A stretch of 64,000 nt of DNA from Tillandsia leiboldiana (lineage: Eukaryota; Streptophyta; Magnoliopsida; Poales; Bromeliaceae), in NCBI GenBank assembly GCA_029204045.2, contig CM055064.1, positions 9,374,323 to 9,438,322 on the forward strand. The letters are read 5' to 3'. Of this stretch, positions 10,743 through 20,963 are shown in pieces. Position numbers and translations under genes: made by a program. Under the pieces are notes generated by a model. It worked only from the letters and a program-made list of their open reading frames with translations. It had not been told where the DNA came from and made no database searches. Positions within the stretch are counted from its first letter, which is position 1. Each line of letters begins with the position of its first letter.

Positions 10743-11344
10743 TGTGGTGACCCGGATCTTTGCAGGGCTTCTACAGTGTGACCAGCAGCTTCTGGAAGCC
10801 TACGTGGCATGTCGGCGGTGTTCGCGCGCCAATTTGGACACAAGAGATGGACTCGGGGCTTAAAATGGATCACGTGGGTAATCGGGGGACCCTGTCGGAT
10901 GTTTAGAAGAGTTTATGCGCAGAGTGGCAATCAAATTTAGGCTCGGCGCGAAATTCGGATTAAAAATACCTTTTCGGGAGCCCCGGCAATTTATAGGATT
11001 GGAATTTGGCAAAATGGACGCCGGATTTGGAATCAGCGCGCGAAAACGATCAAGATGGGCTATTTACTTGTATTTTTCGGAGCTTGCTACAGTAATTTTA
11101 CTGTTCATCGCCGGAACAGTGTTTCCGGCGATCACCGGCGGCGGCGGGCAGCGGCGGAAGGCGGCGGAAGGCGCTCGGGCAGGCGGCTAGCGGCCGCGGG
11201 CAGGCACTGAAGGCGCGGGCAGGTGCGCGGTCCACCGCGGAGGGCGTGCACCGGGAGCGGGCCACGTGGCGCTTTCCTGTTGGCCGGCGCAGCAGGCGCG
11301 GTCCACGGAATTTGGGCCCGGGTGCACGGTGAACCGGGTGGACA

Positions 11345-11363
11345 CGTGGCAGACGGTTATTGG
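11345..11363 (+). promoter_or_regulatory. CCAAT-N10-CACG module (LARD-1 5' LTR)
   Basis: Read on the plus strand as CGTG-N10-ATTGG inside CACGTGGC. One-mismatch relatives with the same spacing follow CGTG at 11265 (GTTGG) and 11479 (ATTCG). Confidence 0.72.
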
Positions 11364-11762
11364 TGCGGCGTTGTGCGCGCGGTCCACGCAATGAGTGGAG
11401 CAGTTGACCGGGGCAGGTGGCCGTACCGCGGGCAGGTGGCCGTACGCGGGGCAGGCGCGGGCGACGTGGGCAGTGCCACGTGGCGCCCGCTGATTCGCGG
11501 GCGCCACCTACCGCGTTGACGCGGGCAGGGACACGTGGCGCTCTCAGCGGTGGCTTGCACAGCTGCGGTGTGTTCGGGGGACATGTGGCGGGCGCTGTGG
11601 CGGGTCGGACGAAGCCGGGATCCCGTCCGACGGAGCATTTTGGACTGGGCCGCACTGTGCGCGCCCGAAAGTTCTGGGCCGGGCCGCACTGTGTGCGCCC
11701 GAAAGATTTCGGGCGCCCAAAAAATCGGACAAAATGGGAATTTTCCCAATTGTTTTCTGCTG

Positions 11763-11772
11763 CCTATAAATA
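11763..11772 (+). promoter_or_regulatory. TATA box of the LARD-1 5' LTR
   Basis: CCTATAAATAGC downstream of the U3 repeats. The copy in the 3' LTR is at 19342-19351. Confidence 0.75.
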
Positions 11773-13357
11773 GCACCCGAACCTTCTTCTTTGCCTCTTT
11801 TCTCTCGACCCGCGCATCTTCTGCCCGAGCACCTTGAAGGAGACTTGTTCCTCTCTTAATTCTTGATCTTCCTGCCAAGTTCTGCGATTTTAGGAGCACG
11901 CATCCCGAGGTTCTGGATTTTACGGCCCGGTGCGACGTTGCATCTCCTGTGTTCCCCTTCGTCGCAGCAGCAGTGTTTTGGCTCCCCTGGGCTACCCCGA
12001 GATCCTTTTTCTGTGATTCTTGCGCCGACAGACTCCTAAGAGGTAGGGCTTCATCTTTTGTATTGATCGCGCTTTCCCATTTCGAGTTTTTGGCACGGAT
12101 CCTGAGGCAACACAGTGACCCATTTTCTGTTTGGCTTTGTGGGACAGCATCGAGGTGTTTTGGCCATATCTTTGCGCACGAGCGTCAGACGGAAATGAGC
12201 TTATACAACTTTTTCATCTTCAGATCGCAAGGAATGCGCTCGTATTTTTCTTGGATTTTTCTGAGATTTCATCAGAGGTGAAAATCACTGTTTCTCTGTG
12301 TACAGTGCTACAGTCTTTTTGTGCTGAAATCTTGTGAGTGTACAACCTTGTCGAATTTATATCTTGGCTTACCGAACTCAGATTTGGGTGTGCAAGCTAC
12401 CGTTGCGAAGCTATCGACGCAAGGATCGCGGTGATATTTTTCTGGGAATTTTCTGGGCTCTTGCTGCAGGTGAAAATTAAGCATTTTTGGGACTGTTGTT
12501 GTATGTGTGTGTGAGAGCAGATTTTGGAATGTATGTGTAATAGTGGACTTTGTATTGTGCCAGGAGAGTTACGGGTGTGCTGAACTTATTGGAGCAAGGG
12601 ATTAGAGTTATCTGGTGTTTTCAGCTGTTGGGCTTTGGACAGTCAGCTTTTCAGGTGGGTGCTTTGTTCCGAGAACCGGTGGACGGTTCTCTAACTCTAT
12701 ATGTTAGAATTGCATGCAGGTGTAGGGTACAATACCTGGGATTGATTGGTAAGCTTAACAATGTTGATTTATGGGAATTGCAAGTTAATTATTCATATTA
12801 TGACAATGGTATTAATCAGACATTTATGTTGATGATTAGTGGAAGCTTACCTAAGGCAAGGTTACCCTATATGATTAATTATCATGCCATGTTAGCATAT
12901 AACCCTTTTATGAGGTTGGTTTATACAATGGGATAGGATTATGTAGTTATGTGCAGGTTCTACTCCAAGGAGTGATTATGGATCGAAAATCATGGACAGG
13001 TATGGTCATTGCTAATTCTGGCATGAGGTTTATTTTCTTTATTCTTCTTGAGGACAAATGCATGCTTGTATGGACATATGTGTATGGACATATAGTTAGG
13101 CCATCTTTTACTGCTGCACTACATATTGGAACTTGACTTAGGAGAAACCATATTATTCCTTTCTCCTTCTTGTTAGTCAGGCGGTCTGTGTTGCTCGGGT
13201 GCGAGCAGGGGTCTGGGGTAGTGTAGCAGGGACATTGGTGACAGGGACGGGTTGTGCTGGATTGCGGCTGGCAGGGTTTTGGCGGTGACCGCGGACTTTG
13301 GGCGGTTGACCGGAGGTCGGTTATAGTACTTTGGTTATGGACGGCAGGGTATTGCGG

Positions 13358-13380
13358 CAACCGCGGATATTGGGCGGTTG
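13358..13380 (+). other. CAACCGC/GCGGTTG hairpin (LARD-1 LTR)
   Basis: Perfect 7-bp stem, 9-nt loop. A slightly decayed duplicate lies about 80 bp upstream (about 13280-13310). Confidence 0.65.
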
Positions 13381-14828
13381 ACCGGATATTTATTGATGTA
13401 TCAGATTGGGTATTAGACTTTCCTCTAGTGGATGGAGTTTCCACTTATCATTTACTGTTGTATCCGTTTAGGGATCGGGTTTCCCTTTAGTGGACGAGTT
13501 TTTCCACTTTGATCAGAGTCGTGATCCAGTCCTGCTATACAGTGATACTCGACACAGAGATACTTGTGATACTGATGACAGAGTTACTTTACTCGTGTGG
13601 GTCGCTCCCCTCGAGTGCCACTCCGGAGTGTGCGACTGGATGGATCGATGCCAGTCTGTTACTTACTTTTGTGTGCGATCGGACGGTTCGATGCCGATCT
13701 GTTACTTACTTTGGGATGCGACCGTACCGGTCCGAAGTCGGTCTGTATTCCGCGATTGAGATCTGGAGTTCGACAGCAGAGCAGGCAGTACCAGTGATTA
13801 CTGGTCTATCGATTGGGTTTATTCAGGCAGATACTTTTTATTACACTCGTGCCTGGGGGACCGAGTGGAGTCTAGTAGCTGTGTTTAGACCAGTGCTAGT
13901 ATTGTTGGGAACCGTTCGGGGTTTGACGGTGGTCCCGTGGTGGTTGTGAGTTCTTTGACCATTGTGTGAGAGGTTGAGCATCTTGAGTCTTTCCGTTCTG
14001 AGAGAGAAAGCATGGATTATGACTATAGCCTGCATGAGCCACTACTCAATAGCGAGTTAGTCCGTTTGGACGCCCTACGTAATTCCTGCCCGTCAGCGGG
14101 AGGTGGTTGTAGGTGGGCGCAGGTTTGACTGGACCCGATGTGGCAGTCAGCTCGATTGGGTCGATTGAGCACCTCGTGTGCGAGTGTTGCATATATTTAT
14201 CAGAGTTTCCCCATTTGAGCATTCAGATAGAGGCATGGTAGCTGTAGAGTGTCTTCTGCTTCTTCTTTAAGTTTTACTGCATTAGTTATCTTTTGCCTCT
14301 AGTGGTCTTGGTGGGCAGATCGTCGGGCCTAGTGGCGATACCCACTGAGAACTCCCTTTTTGCGTAGTTCTCACGCCCGTCGGGGGTTTTTCCCCCTTTT
14401 GTCCTTTCTCTCCCTTGTTTTGCAGAGTCTTGGCGGGTGTTGCCGTTTCTGCGGTTGCTGTTCGCGGTGAGGGAGTAGCGAGCTAGATCCTGACCCATTG
14501 GAGAGTAGCGGTACCCCCCCCCCCCCCCCCCCCCTTTTGAGGAGATCTTCAGTATAGTCGGTAGATTAGTATTTATTTCCTCTTTTGAGAGACTGATATA
14601 GTGAGGATATGATGTGTTGAGAGTTGGTACACTGATGTTTTATTTGAGATATCTCCCTGTTGAGCTATGAGTTTGTACTCGAGGTTATTGTATGATTATC
14701 ATTTTTGGGAGATGGACCTTGTTGTTTTATCTTCAGTTGTACAGTGGTTGATTTTATTTCTATAGCAATTTTATCTTTTAGCTCTGATATCTGTTAGCTG
14801 TAGCTCTTTTTGCAGGTAGGACGCTTCG

Positions 14829-14893
14829 CCTATGCGGGTTTGGCATAGGTGGCGGATCTGTTGGCGAGCCCGGGTCGCAGTTCCGACCCCGGG
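14829..14893 (+). other. U5 paired hairpins (LARD-1)
   Basis: First stem CCTATGC / GCATAGG with a 7-nt loop (14829-14849). Second stem CCCGGGTCG / CGACCCCGGG with one bulged C (14869-14893). The LTR end follows at 14901. Confidence 0.75.
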
Positions 14894-14908
14894 GCGTGAC
14901 AGATTAGG

Positions 14909-14920
14909 TGGTATCAGAGC
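14909..14920 (+). other. Primer-binding site, initiator Met-tRNA (LARD-1)
   Basis: TGGTATCAGAGC, 7 nt after the LTR end. Confidence 0.93.
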
Positions 14921-15079
14921 CTAGGTTGTAGGTCATGGTGGACTTAGAAACCCTAGGCTTGTGGTTAGACCCTAGGATGACTTCGTGAGAGTCGTGATTT
15001 GTAGCGAGAGTCTTGATTGAGTTTTACACCTCTCCCGAGGGACGGGATGAGTGATTGGCATGTTTATTCTCCTAAGTAG

Positions 15080-15103
15080 TTATGTTGGCTGCAGACAACA
15101 TAA
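15080..15103 (+). other. Leader hairpin with CTGCAG palindrome loop (LARD-1)
   Basis: Stem TTATGTTG / CAACATAA, extended by one flanking G-C pair here, loop GCTGCAGA. It is 160 nt downstream of the primer-binding site. It is retained intact although the coding region around it has decayed, which suggests selection on the RNA. Confidence 0.8.
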
Positions 15104-18100
15104 CGTTGTGGAATGGGTGACATGCTCTAGACTTTCGCTGGATTGGGTCGAGCGTTGTTGTGTGCTGATTTGTGGTTTCGTCGTGGCGAGCGGTGTCTCC
15201 CCGACGCTGGGTTTGGGACCCTTGTGCATCCTGTCATGGCAGTTGAGCTTGAGCATTTGGTTTTGGGCCGGATACCCGGATTGAGGTCAGAGAACTCCGG
15301 ACCCAGATGACAGGATTCTCAGAGGCATATCAGCGGCAGAGTGAGCAGCTAGTTTGGTGACGCAGTTGTCAGAGCAGTGGGCAGCCCGACAGTACTTTTC
15401 TTCTGAGACCACCAGGATGTAGTATCGTCAGCGGCAGGGATTTCTGTAGTGCCAATAGAGCGAGTGGCCCCCTCCGTGCCAATGTTTAGTGCCAAGGCAC
15501 TGAGGTAGGGTGGATGGTTGACAGCAGAGGAGCTGTGGGGCATGTTTGATTAAGTGAGCCAGATTTGGCAGATGAACCACCCCGACTCGTAAGATTGAGC
15601 TTGGAGCCTTTGGAGGCAGAGTCGTGGTTGGGGGTGATGGAGTGATCAATTGAGAGCCTCCCTGTGCTAGAGAGTTTATGCAGTTGTTGAACTGGCGCTC
15701 CAGGTTTCGAGGGACGAGGCACATAGGATAAGTGAGATTGGGAGTGGATTGCGCCAGGATACTCTTTAGTTTCTTTTCGGTCCCTCCTGTTCGGGTTTTG
15801 GACTGTGGATGCCTCGTCGGAGTAGGCATTGTGTTTGGAGCTGGACACTGCAGTTCCTTGGATGGGGATCTGCCGCTAGAGGCGAGTTCTGGAGGGAGGC
15901 GCTTGGCGCTAGGTGATGGAGGACAGATCGGCAGGCAGAGGCATTTTCGTTTTGCTTTCCTGGGTGGTGGATATCCTTGTGGATGGTTAATGTAAAGCTT
16001 ACCCAAGGGAATTCTACCCTTTGTGATTTATAACTTGCATATTTTGAATGTATTATATGGGATTGAGGGGTGAGCTTAGTAAGGATAAGTGTATAGGGAA
16101 TTGCATGGATTAATGGTGTTTTGTCTTATGACGGTTGTAATGATGGATTTCTGAGATGTTGGGGATCGGGTCGACCCCGATGGCAGTATCAGTGTCTATA
16201 TCAGAGTAGCGCAACGGTAGCGTGGTTTTGTTGTCTGCGGAGGATCGTATCTGTTGCCTCAGCGTGAGCAGAGACAGAGGTCGTGCTCCCTTGTGATTGA
16301 TTGGATATTTTCTGGTGGACTAAGCGACAACCGCTTGCATCGTGTGGATGAGTTTGTGCCGCCTGGTTGGAGGGCGCCACGGCAGTGGATCGGGTTGTTG
16401 CAGGTGTGATTCCATCACAGCAGTCGGAGTTAGTGCACTTTGCTTTCCGGCATGGACTAGAGGCAGAGTTATTACCACGTGCACTAGAGGTACAGGATAC
16501 CATCGGTGTTGTGCATGTGAAGGAGGCTTGTGGATTATGTTCAGTGTCGTTGAGACCATGAGTTATAGTGGCAAACCTCTTGATATGGGTGGCAGTTCGA
16601 TGTTTTGACCCAGTGCTTGGGATTGGTTGGCACGGCACCACTGGATGGTTAAGTGCAGAGAGGGTGCTGATTGTGACTTTTGCGAGGCAGACAAAGGAGG
16701 CTTGTTATGGGGAGATTGTTCGAGCACACAGGGTTTAGCGACTGTGTGAGAGGAGCTTATGGTGGCGCCGGGACCAAAGGATATTTCTATTGCTGCGAAA
16801 TCCCGGGTGTGAGTCCACTCGAGTTGATGATTGTGCCGCCTGTTAGGGAGATTTTGATTGCGGTTGACGTGGTTCTGGAAACCGCGCCAATCTCAATAGC
16901 ACCACTTGGATTATCTGTAAGAGCTGGGAGAGTTGATCGCACCGGTGCAGGGATCTGTTGGATTGAGGGTCTGTTTGACCTAGTGCCACGTCGTTGATAC
17001 ACGACGGTGAGAGCCCTTTGGGATTGGAGCCCAGGCAGGTCCAGATATTATTTAGAATCCTTTGATGGAGCTATGTACAGGCAGTTATTGTATGATGCCT
17101 GCACCAATATGGAATTTCAACTGAGGGCTTTGTCTAGATGGTGTTCAGGACACGGTAGGGGCATTACGAGTACAGTGAAGCCAATGGATTGACTAATGCT
17201 CTGTTGCCTCTAGATTGAGGAATTCTGTGTTTCAGTTGGCCTTGAACGGTTTGATAGCGGCATCCTCCAGGAATATTTTGGTTTTACCCCCCCTCCCTGA
17301 GTGATTTAGAGCTTGTGCAGCATTTGTATATGGTGTGACAAGGTCTGTGGGGAAGAAGCTTTTTGCCAAGTCGTTGTGGTGCAAGTTTTAGCTTCGAGAG
17401 CATATCTTCCTGGATTACTTATTCTAGCCGAAGGGGCGGCGGTGGAAATTCGGCCAAAGTGGATGCTATTTAAGACTGGCCGAGATCGACGGTCATTGTT
17501 GGGGTGAGGAGTTTTTGGACCGGATAGTGCCACCAGAGCTTGATGACCGGGTGATGAGATTGGTACCAGCGCCGATTCTAACCTAGTCAGTGGTGGGAGA
17601 TGGATTTGTGAGTTATAGTGATACCTTCCGTGGTGGCTGTAGAGCCACCATTGGATTTTGTGAGCATCCAGTATCACCCCGACAGAGCCACTGTGGTGGC
17701 GGATGCCTGGAGCAGAAGAGCTATTTGGGAGTCGAGTTTGACGGTTCCATAGCTGGCACTGTGTGGGGCCATCCTTGTGTGCAGGGTTTGAGTTGAGTCC
17801 CTGAGGATCCCTTTTGATGAAAGGCTGCGGCTGAGCAATCCACTTGGGTTGAGTTTTGAGGGTGACTGAGTGTGAACCCCCGCTTGTTAGGGCCCCTTTT
17901 CTGTGCAGGTGTTTGTGTGGATGTGTTTCGGGTCGCTTGGGTTGAGTTGGCTCTTAGGAGTGATGTTAGAGCGTGTTGCTCGGGCTATTTGTTCCTTTCC
18001 CCCCCGCCTTTTGTTGGAGTTTTTGAGATTTTTCTGCATCTCAGCTCAGGAGTGTTATGTTTTGGACCCCTCACCCGTGTTTGACTCGTTCCTTTTGGGG

Positions 18101-18324
18101 TCTGTGAGAGTTTGGAGTACGATGGATGCCCGTTGCGAATTCCGGCTCGTGAGGTGAGGGAATTGCGCGATCGGGCTATGCCGTTCTGGTTGTTGCTGAT
18201 GTTGTTGCTGAGTAATCACGGGGAGTGATTGGTGACTTGGGAGCTGGGGACGGCGGTGTTGAGTATCAACCCCTAGTTTCTGAGACTCCTTGGGAGATGC
18301 TCTAGTTTCGAGGACGAAACTTTC

Positions 18325-18340
18325 TTTTAGTGGGGGAGGA
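18325..18340 (+). other. Polypurine tract (LARD-1)
   Basis: TTTTAGTGGGGGAGGA directly before the 3' LTR start; it primes plus-strand synthesis. Confidence 0.85.
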
Positions 18341-19587
18341 TGTGGTGACCCGGATCTTTGCAGGGCTTCTACAGTGTGACCAGCAGCTTCTGGAAGCCTA
18401 CGTGGCATGTCGGCGGTGTTCGCGCGCCAATTTGGACACAAGAGATGGACTCGGGGCTTAAAATGGATCGCGTGGGTAATCGGGGGACCCCGTCGGATGT
18501 TTAGAAGAGTTTATGCGCAGAGTGGCAATCAAATTTAGGCTCGGCGCGAAATTCGGATTAAAAATACCTTTTCGGGAGCCCCGGCAATTTATAGGATTGG
18601 AATTTGGCAAAATGAACGCCGGATTTGGAATCAGCGCGCGAAAATGGTCAAGATGGGCTATTTACTTGTATTTTTCGGAGCTTGCTATAGTAATTTTACT
18701 GTTCATCGCCGGAACAGTGTTTCCGGCGATCGCCGGCGGCGACCGGCAGCGGCGGAAGGCGGCGGAAGGCGCTCGGGCAGGCGGCTAGAGGCCGCGGGCT
18801 GGCGCTGAAGGCGCGGGCAGGTGCGCGGTCCACCGCGGAGGGCGTGCACCGGGAGCGGGCCACGTGGCGCTTTCCTGTTGGCCGACGCAGCAGGCGCGGT
18901 CCACGGAATTTGGGCCCGGGTGCACGGTGAACCGGGTGGACACGTGGCAGACGGTTATTGGTGCGGCGTTGTGCGCGCGGTCCACGCAATGAGTGGAGCA
19001 GTTGACCGGGGCAGGTGGCCGTACGCGGGGCAGGCGCGGGCGACATGGGCAGTGCCACGTGGCGCCAGCTGATTCGCGGGCGCCACCTACCGCATTGACG
19101 CGGGCAGGGACACGTGGCGCTCTCAGCGGTGGCTTGCACAGCTGCGGTGTGTTCGGGGGACACGTGGCGGGCGCTGTGGCGGGTCGGACGAAGCCGGGAT
19201 CCCGTCCGACGGAGCATTTTGGACTGGGCCGCACTGTGCGCGCCCGAAAGTTCTGGGCCGGGTCGCACTGTGTGCGCCCGAAAGATTTCGGGCGCCCGAA
19301 AAATCGGACAAAATGGGAATTTTCCCAATTGTTTTCTGCTGCCTATAAATAGCACCCGAACCTTCTTCTTTGGCTCTTTTCTCTCAACCCGCGCATCTTC
19401 TGCCCTAGCACCTTGAAGGAGACTTGTTCCTCTCTTAATTCTTGATCTTCCTGCCAAGTTCTGCGATTTTAGGAGCACGCATCCCGAGGTTCTGGATTTT
19501 ACGGCCCGGCGCGACGTTGCATCTCCTGTGTTCCCCTTCGTCGCAGCAGCAGTGCTTTGGCTCCCCTGGGCTACCCCGAGATCCTTT
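18341..19587 (+). mobile_element. LARD-1 3' LTR, first 1.25 kb, cut by Cop-1
   Basis: Matches 10743-12010. It includes a perfect CCAAT-N10-CACG module (CGTG at 18943, ATTGG at 18957-18961), the perfect palindrome TTCGGGCGCCCGAA near 19287 and TATA at 19342-19351. The break at 19587 coincides with the TGTTACGG start of the Cop-1 LTR. Confidence 0.9.
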
Positions 19588-19812
19588 TGTTACGGAATTT
19601 GAGTTGGCGTAGTTTCGTGAAAGTCTCAAGTCTTGAAGATTGAAGGTGAAGAAAGTTGGATCATTTAACTCAATCTCAAGAAAGAAGAATTCAAAAGGAT
19701 CAGGTATGTTTAACTAAAGATTTTGTGTGATCCGAATACTTTTGTAGTGTTGAAACACTTGGAAGAATCTTTCATTGCATAAAAATCAAAAACTGGACTT
19801 GGGACATGTTCA

Positions 19813-20095
19813 GGATCCGGATCAGGTTGTTCGATCCGGATCCCGAAGGTGGTTCGTTCATACACCAGTTCAATCCGGATCGTAGTCTCTTGATCCAGAT
19901 CCCGAACAGTGAGTTTACCATTTTCCTTGAACGATCCGGATCATGCTTCGCAATCCGGATCCCGAACGTTGATGTTTGGTAAACTGTATGAACGATCCGG
20001 ATCATGCACTTCGATCCGGATCCCGAACCTTCGTTTTTCTGGAACCGGCTGACTTGTTACGACGATCCGGATCACAGCTAGTCCGATCCGGATCG
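19813..20095 (+). repeat. Five paired GATCCGGATC units (Cop-1 LTR)
   Basis: Each unit of about 60 bp carries two copies of the 10-bp palindrome GATCCGGATC or a one-base variant, followed by CCGAA. They lie upstream of the TATA box, so they are probable promoter elements. Cop-2 LTRs have fewer units, so copy number varies. Confidence 0.8.
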
Positions 20096-20160
20096 CCGTC
20101 CGTAAAATTTCCAGAAATGTTAGGTTTCTTATTCTTATCTCCTTCCTAGGGTTTCTAACC

Positions 20161-20169
20161 TATAAATAC
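20161..20169 (+). promoter_or_regulatory. TATA box of the Cop-1 LTR
   Basis: TATAAATAC after CTAGGGTTTCTAACC. Confidence 0.78.
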
Positions 20170-20456
20170 ACCCTATGACTCTTTTTCTAGGGGGAATCCA
20201 CATAGTCAATAGCCGTCATTTTCATATATCATTTTATACGGCTATAGATCCACATATAGAGAAGAAAGGAAATCATTAGAGAATACTCTATGTTTCTTCA
20301 TCTATATTGATTAGTTTGATTCTAGGTTTTCATACTCACATCTTGAGTTGAATCAAACTAATGAATACTTAGATGGTATTTCCGATCTATCTTTGATCTA
20401 AGTATTCGGCGGATCATCACCACCCAAAACAACGATTTACCCCAAAAATCGGCGCG

Positions 20457-20630
20457 TGGATTCGCGTGTCCTTGTGGATTCAAGGTTCAACCGCTCTCGT
20501 GGATTCGGAGCGAGGCACGTTCGTGGATTCGAAGGGTGCTATTGGGTGAAGACCGTGGATTCGGTTGGACGTCGTGGATTCGACGTTGGACGCCGTGGAT
20601 TCGGCGTTGGGCGCAGATCGTGGATTCGAG
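20457..20630 (+). repeat. GTGGATTCG motif array in transcribed LTR (Cop-1)
   Basis: Eight copies of GTGGATTCG (one ends CA) at irregular 16-30 bp spacing. It gives short spurious ORFs. The array recurs in all Copia LTRs of the window. Confidence 0.75.
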
Positions 20631-20932
20631 AAGCGTCGCGGAGCGAGCGGAGAAGATCCTCTAGGAGCGTATGGAAAAGGTTGAGTCGTAAGTGTGTACG
20701 GTAAATCACCTTGTACGTGTTTTAATTCTAGTGGATTTCTGCCGTGTTATCGGTCCCGTGGTTTTTTACTCCGGTGATGGAGTTTTCCACGTAAAAATCT
20801 TGCGTATTATTTTTATTTCCGCATTGGGTTTTATCGCAACGATTTTTTGAGTGTTTATACGTTTACACCTATTCACCCCCCTCTAGGTGTTTTTTCCCCT
20901 ATTTAGATCCGTATTACATATAACCCAACAAG

Positions 20933-20944
20933 TGGTATCAGAGC
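20933..20944 (+). other. Primer-binding site, initiator Met-tRNA (Cop-1)
   Basis: TGGTATCAGAGC, 2 nt after the LTR end and only about 20 nt before the gag ATG. Confidence 0.93.
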
Positions 20945-20963
20945 GGGAATAGGGTTGTAAACA

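Larger units (their letters stand above)
10743..14901 (+). mobile_element. LARD-1 5' LTR, 4.2 kb
   Basis: Starts TGTGGTGACCC and ends CGTGACA next to the primer-binding site. The first 1.25 kb is repeated at 18341-19587 with few differences, including a local duplication at about 11420-11450 present only here, so the pair is a true LTR pair. The order is a conserved AGCGCGCGAAAACG block (11034), a GC-rich U3 with a CCAAT-N10-CACG module, TATA at 11764, a long leader, the CAACCGC hairpin (13358) and the U5 hairpins. ORFs inside are low-complexity GC artefacts. Confidence 0.9.
14902..18340 (+). pseudogene. LARD-1 interior with decayed, deleted Gypsy gag-pol
   Basis: No long ORF remains. Recognisable scraps in polyprotein order are: a protease-like piece around 16340-16500 (FAFRHGLE...LPRALEVQ), the protease-RT linker around 16840-16960 (IDVVPGTAPIS-like), the RNase H/integrase junction around 17665-17725 (ILYHPGNANVVADALSRR-like) and a chromodomain-like tail around 18115-18290 (AREVRELR...SNH..ATWELE-like). 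RT and integrase cores are essentially gone. The long LTRs with a 3.4-kb interior that makes no protein match the layout of LARD elements. If it moved recently, as the similar LTRs suggest, proteins must have come from another element; that is inference. Confidence 0.78.
19588..20930 (+). mobile_element. Cop-1 5' LTR (Copia), 1343 bp
   Basis: TGTTACGG...CCCAACA, followed by a Met primer-binding site. The upstream half has five tandem units of about 60 bp, each with two GATCCGGATC-type palindromes about 20 bp apart (19813-20095). A TATA box lies at 20161. The transcribed part has eight GTGGATTCG motifs spaced about 20-30 bp (20457-20630). It is homologous to the Cop-2 LTRs. Confidence 0.92.

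Noticed and set aside
15051..15284. Start of an intact gag in LARD-1
   Set aside because: The frame overlaps the conserved leader hairpin and has no Gag similarity; the interior is decayed.
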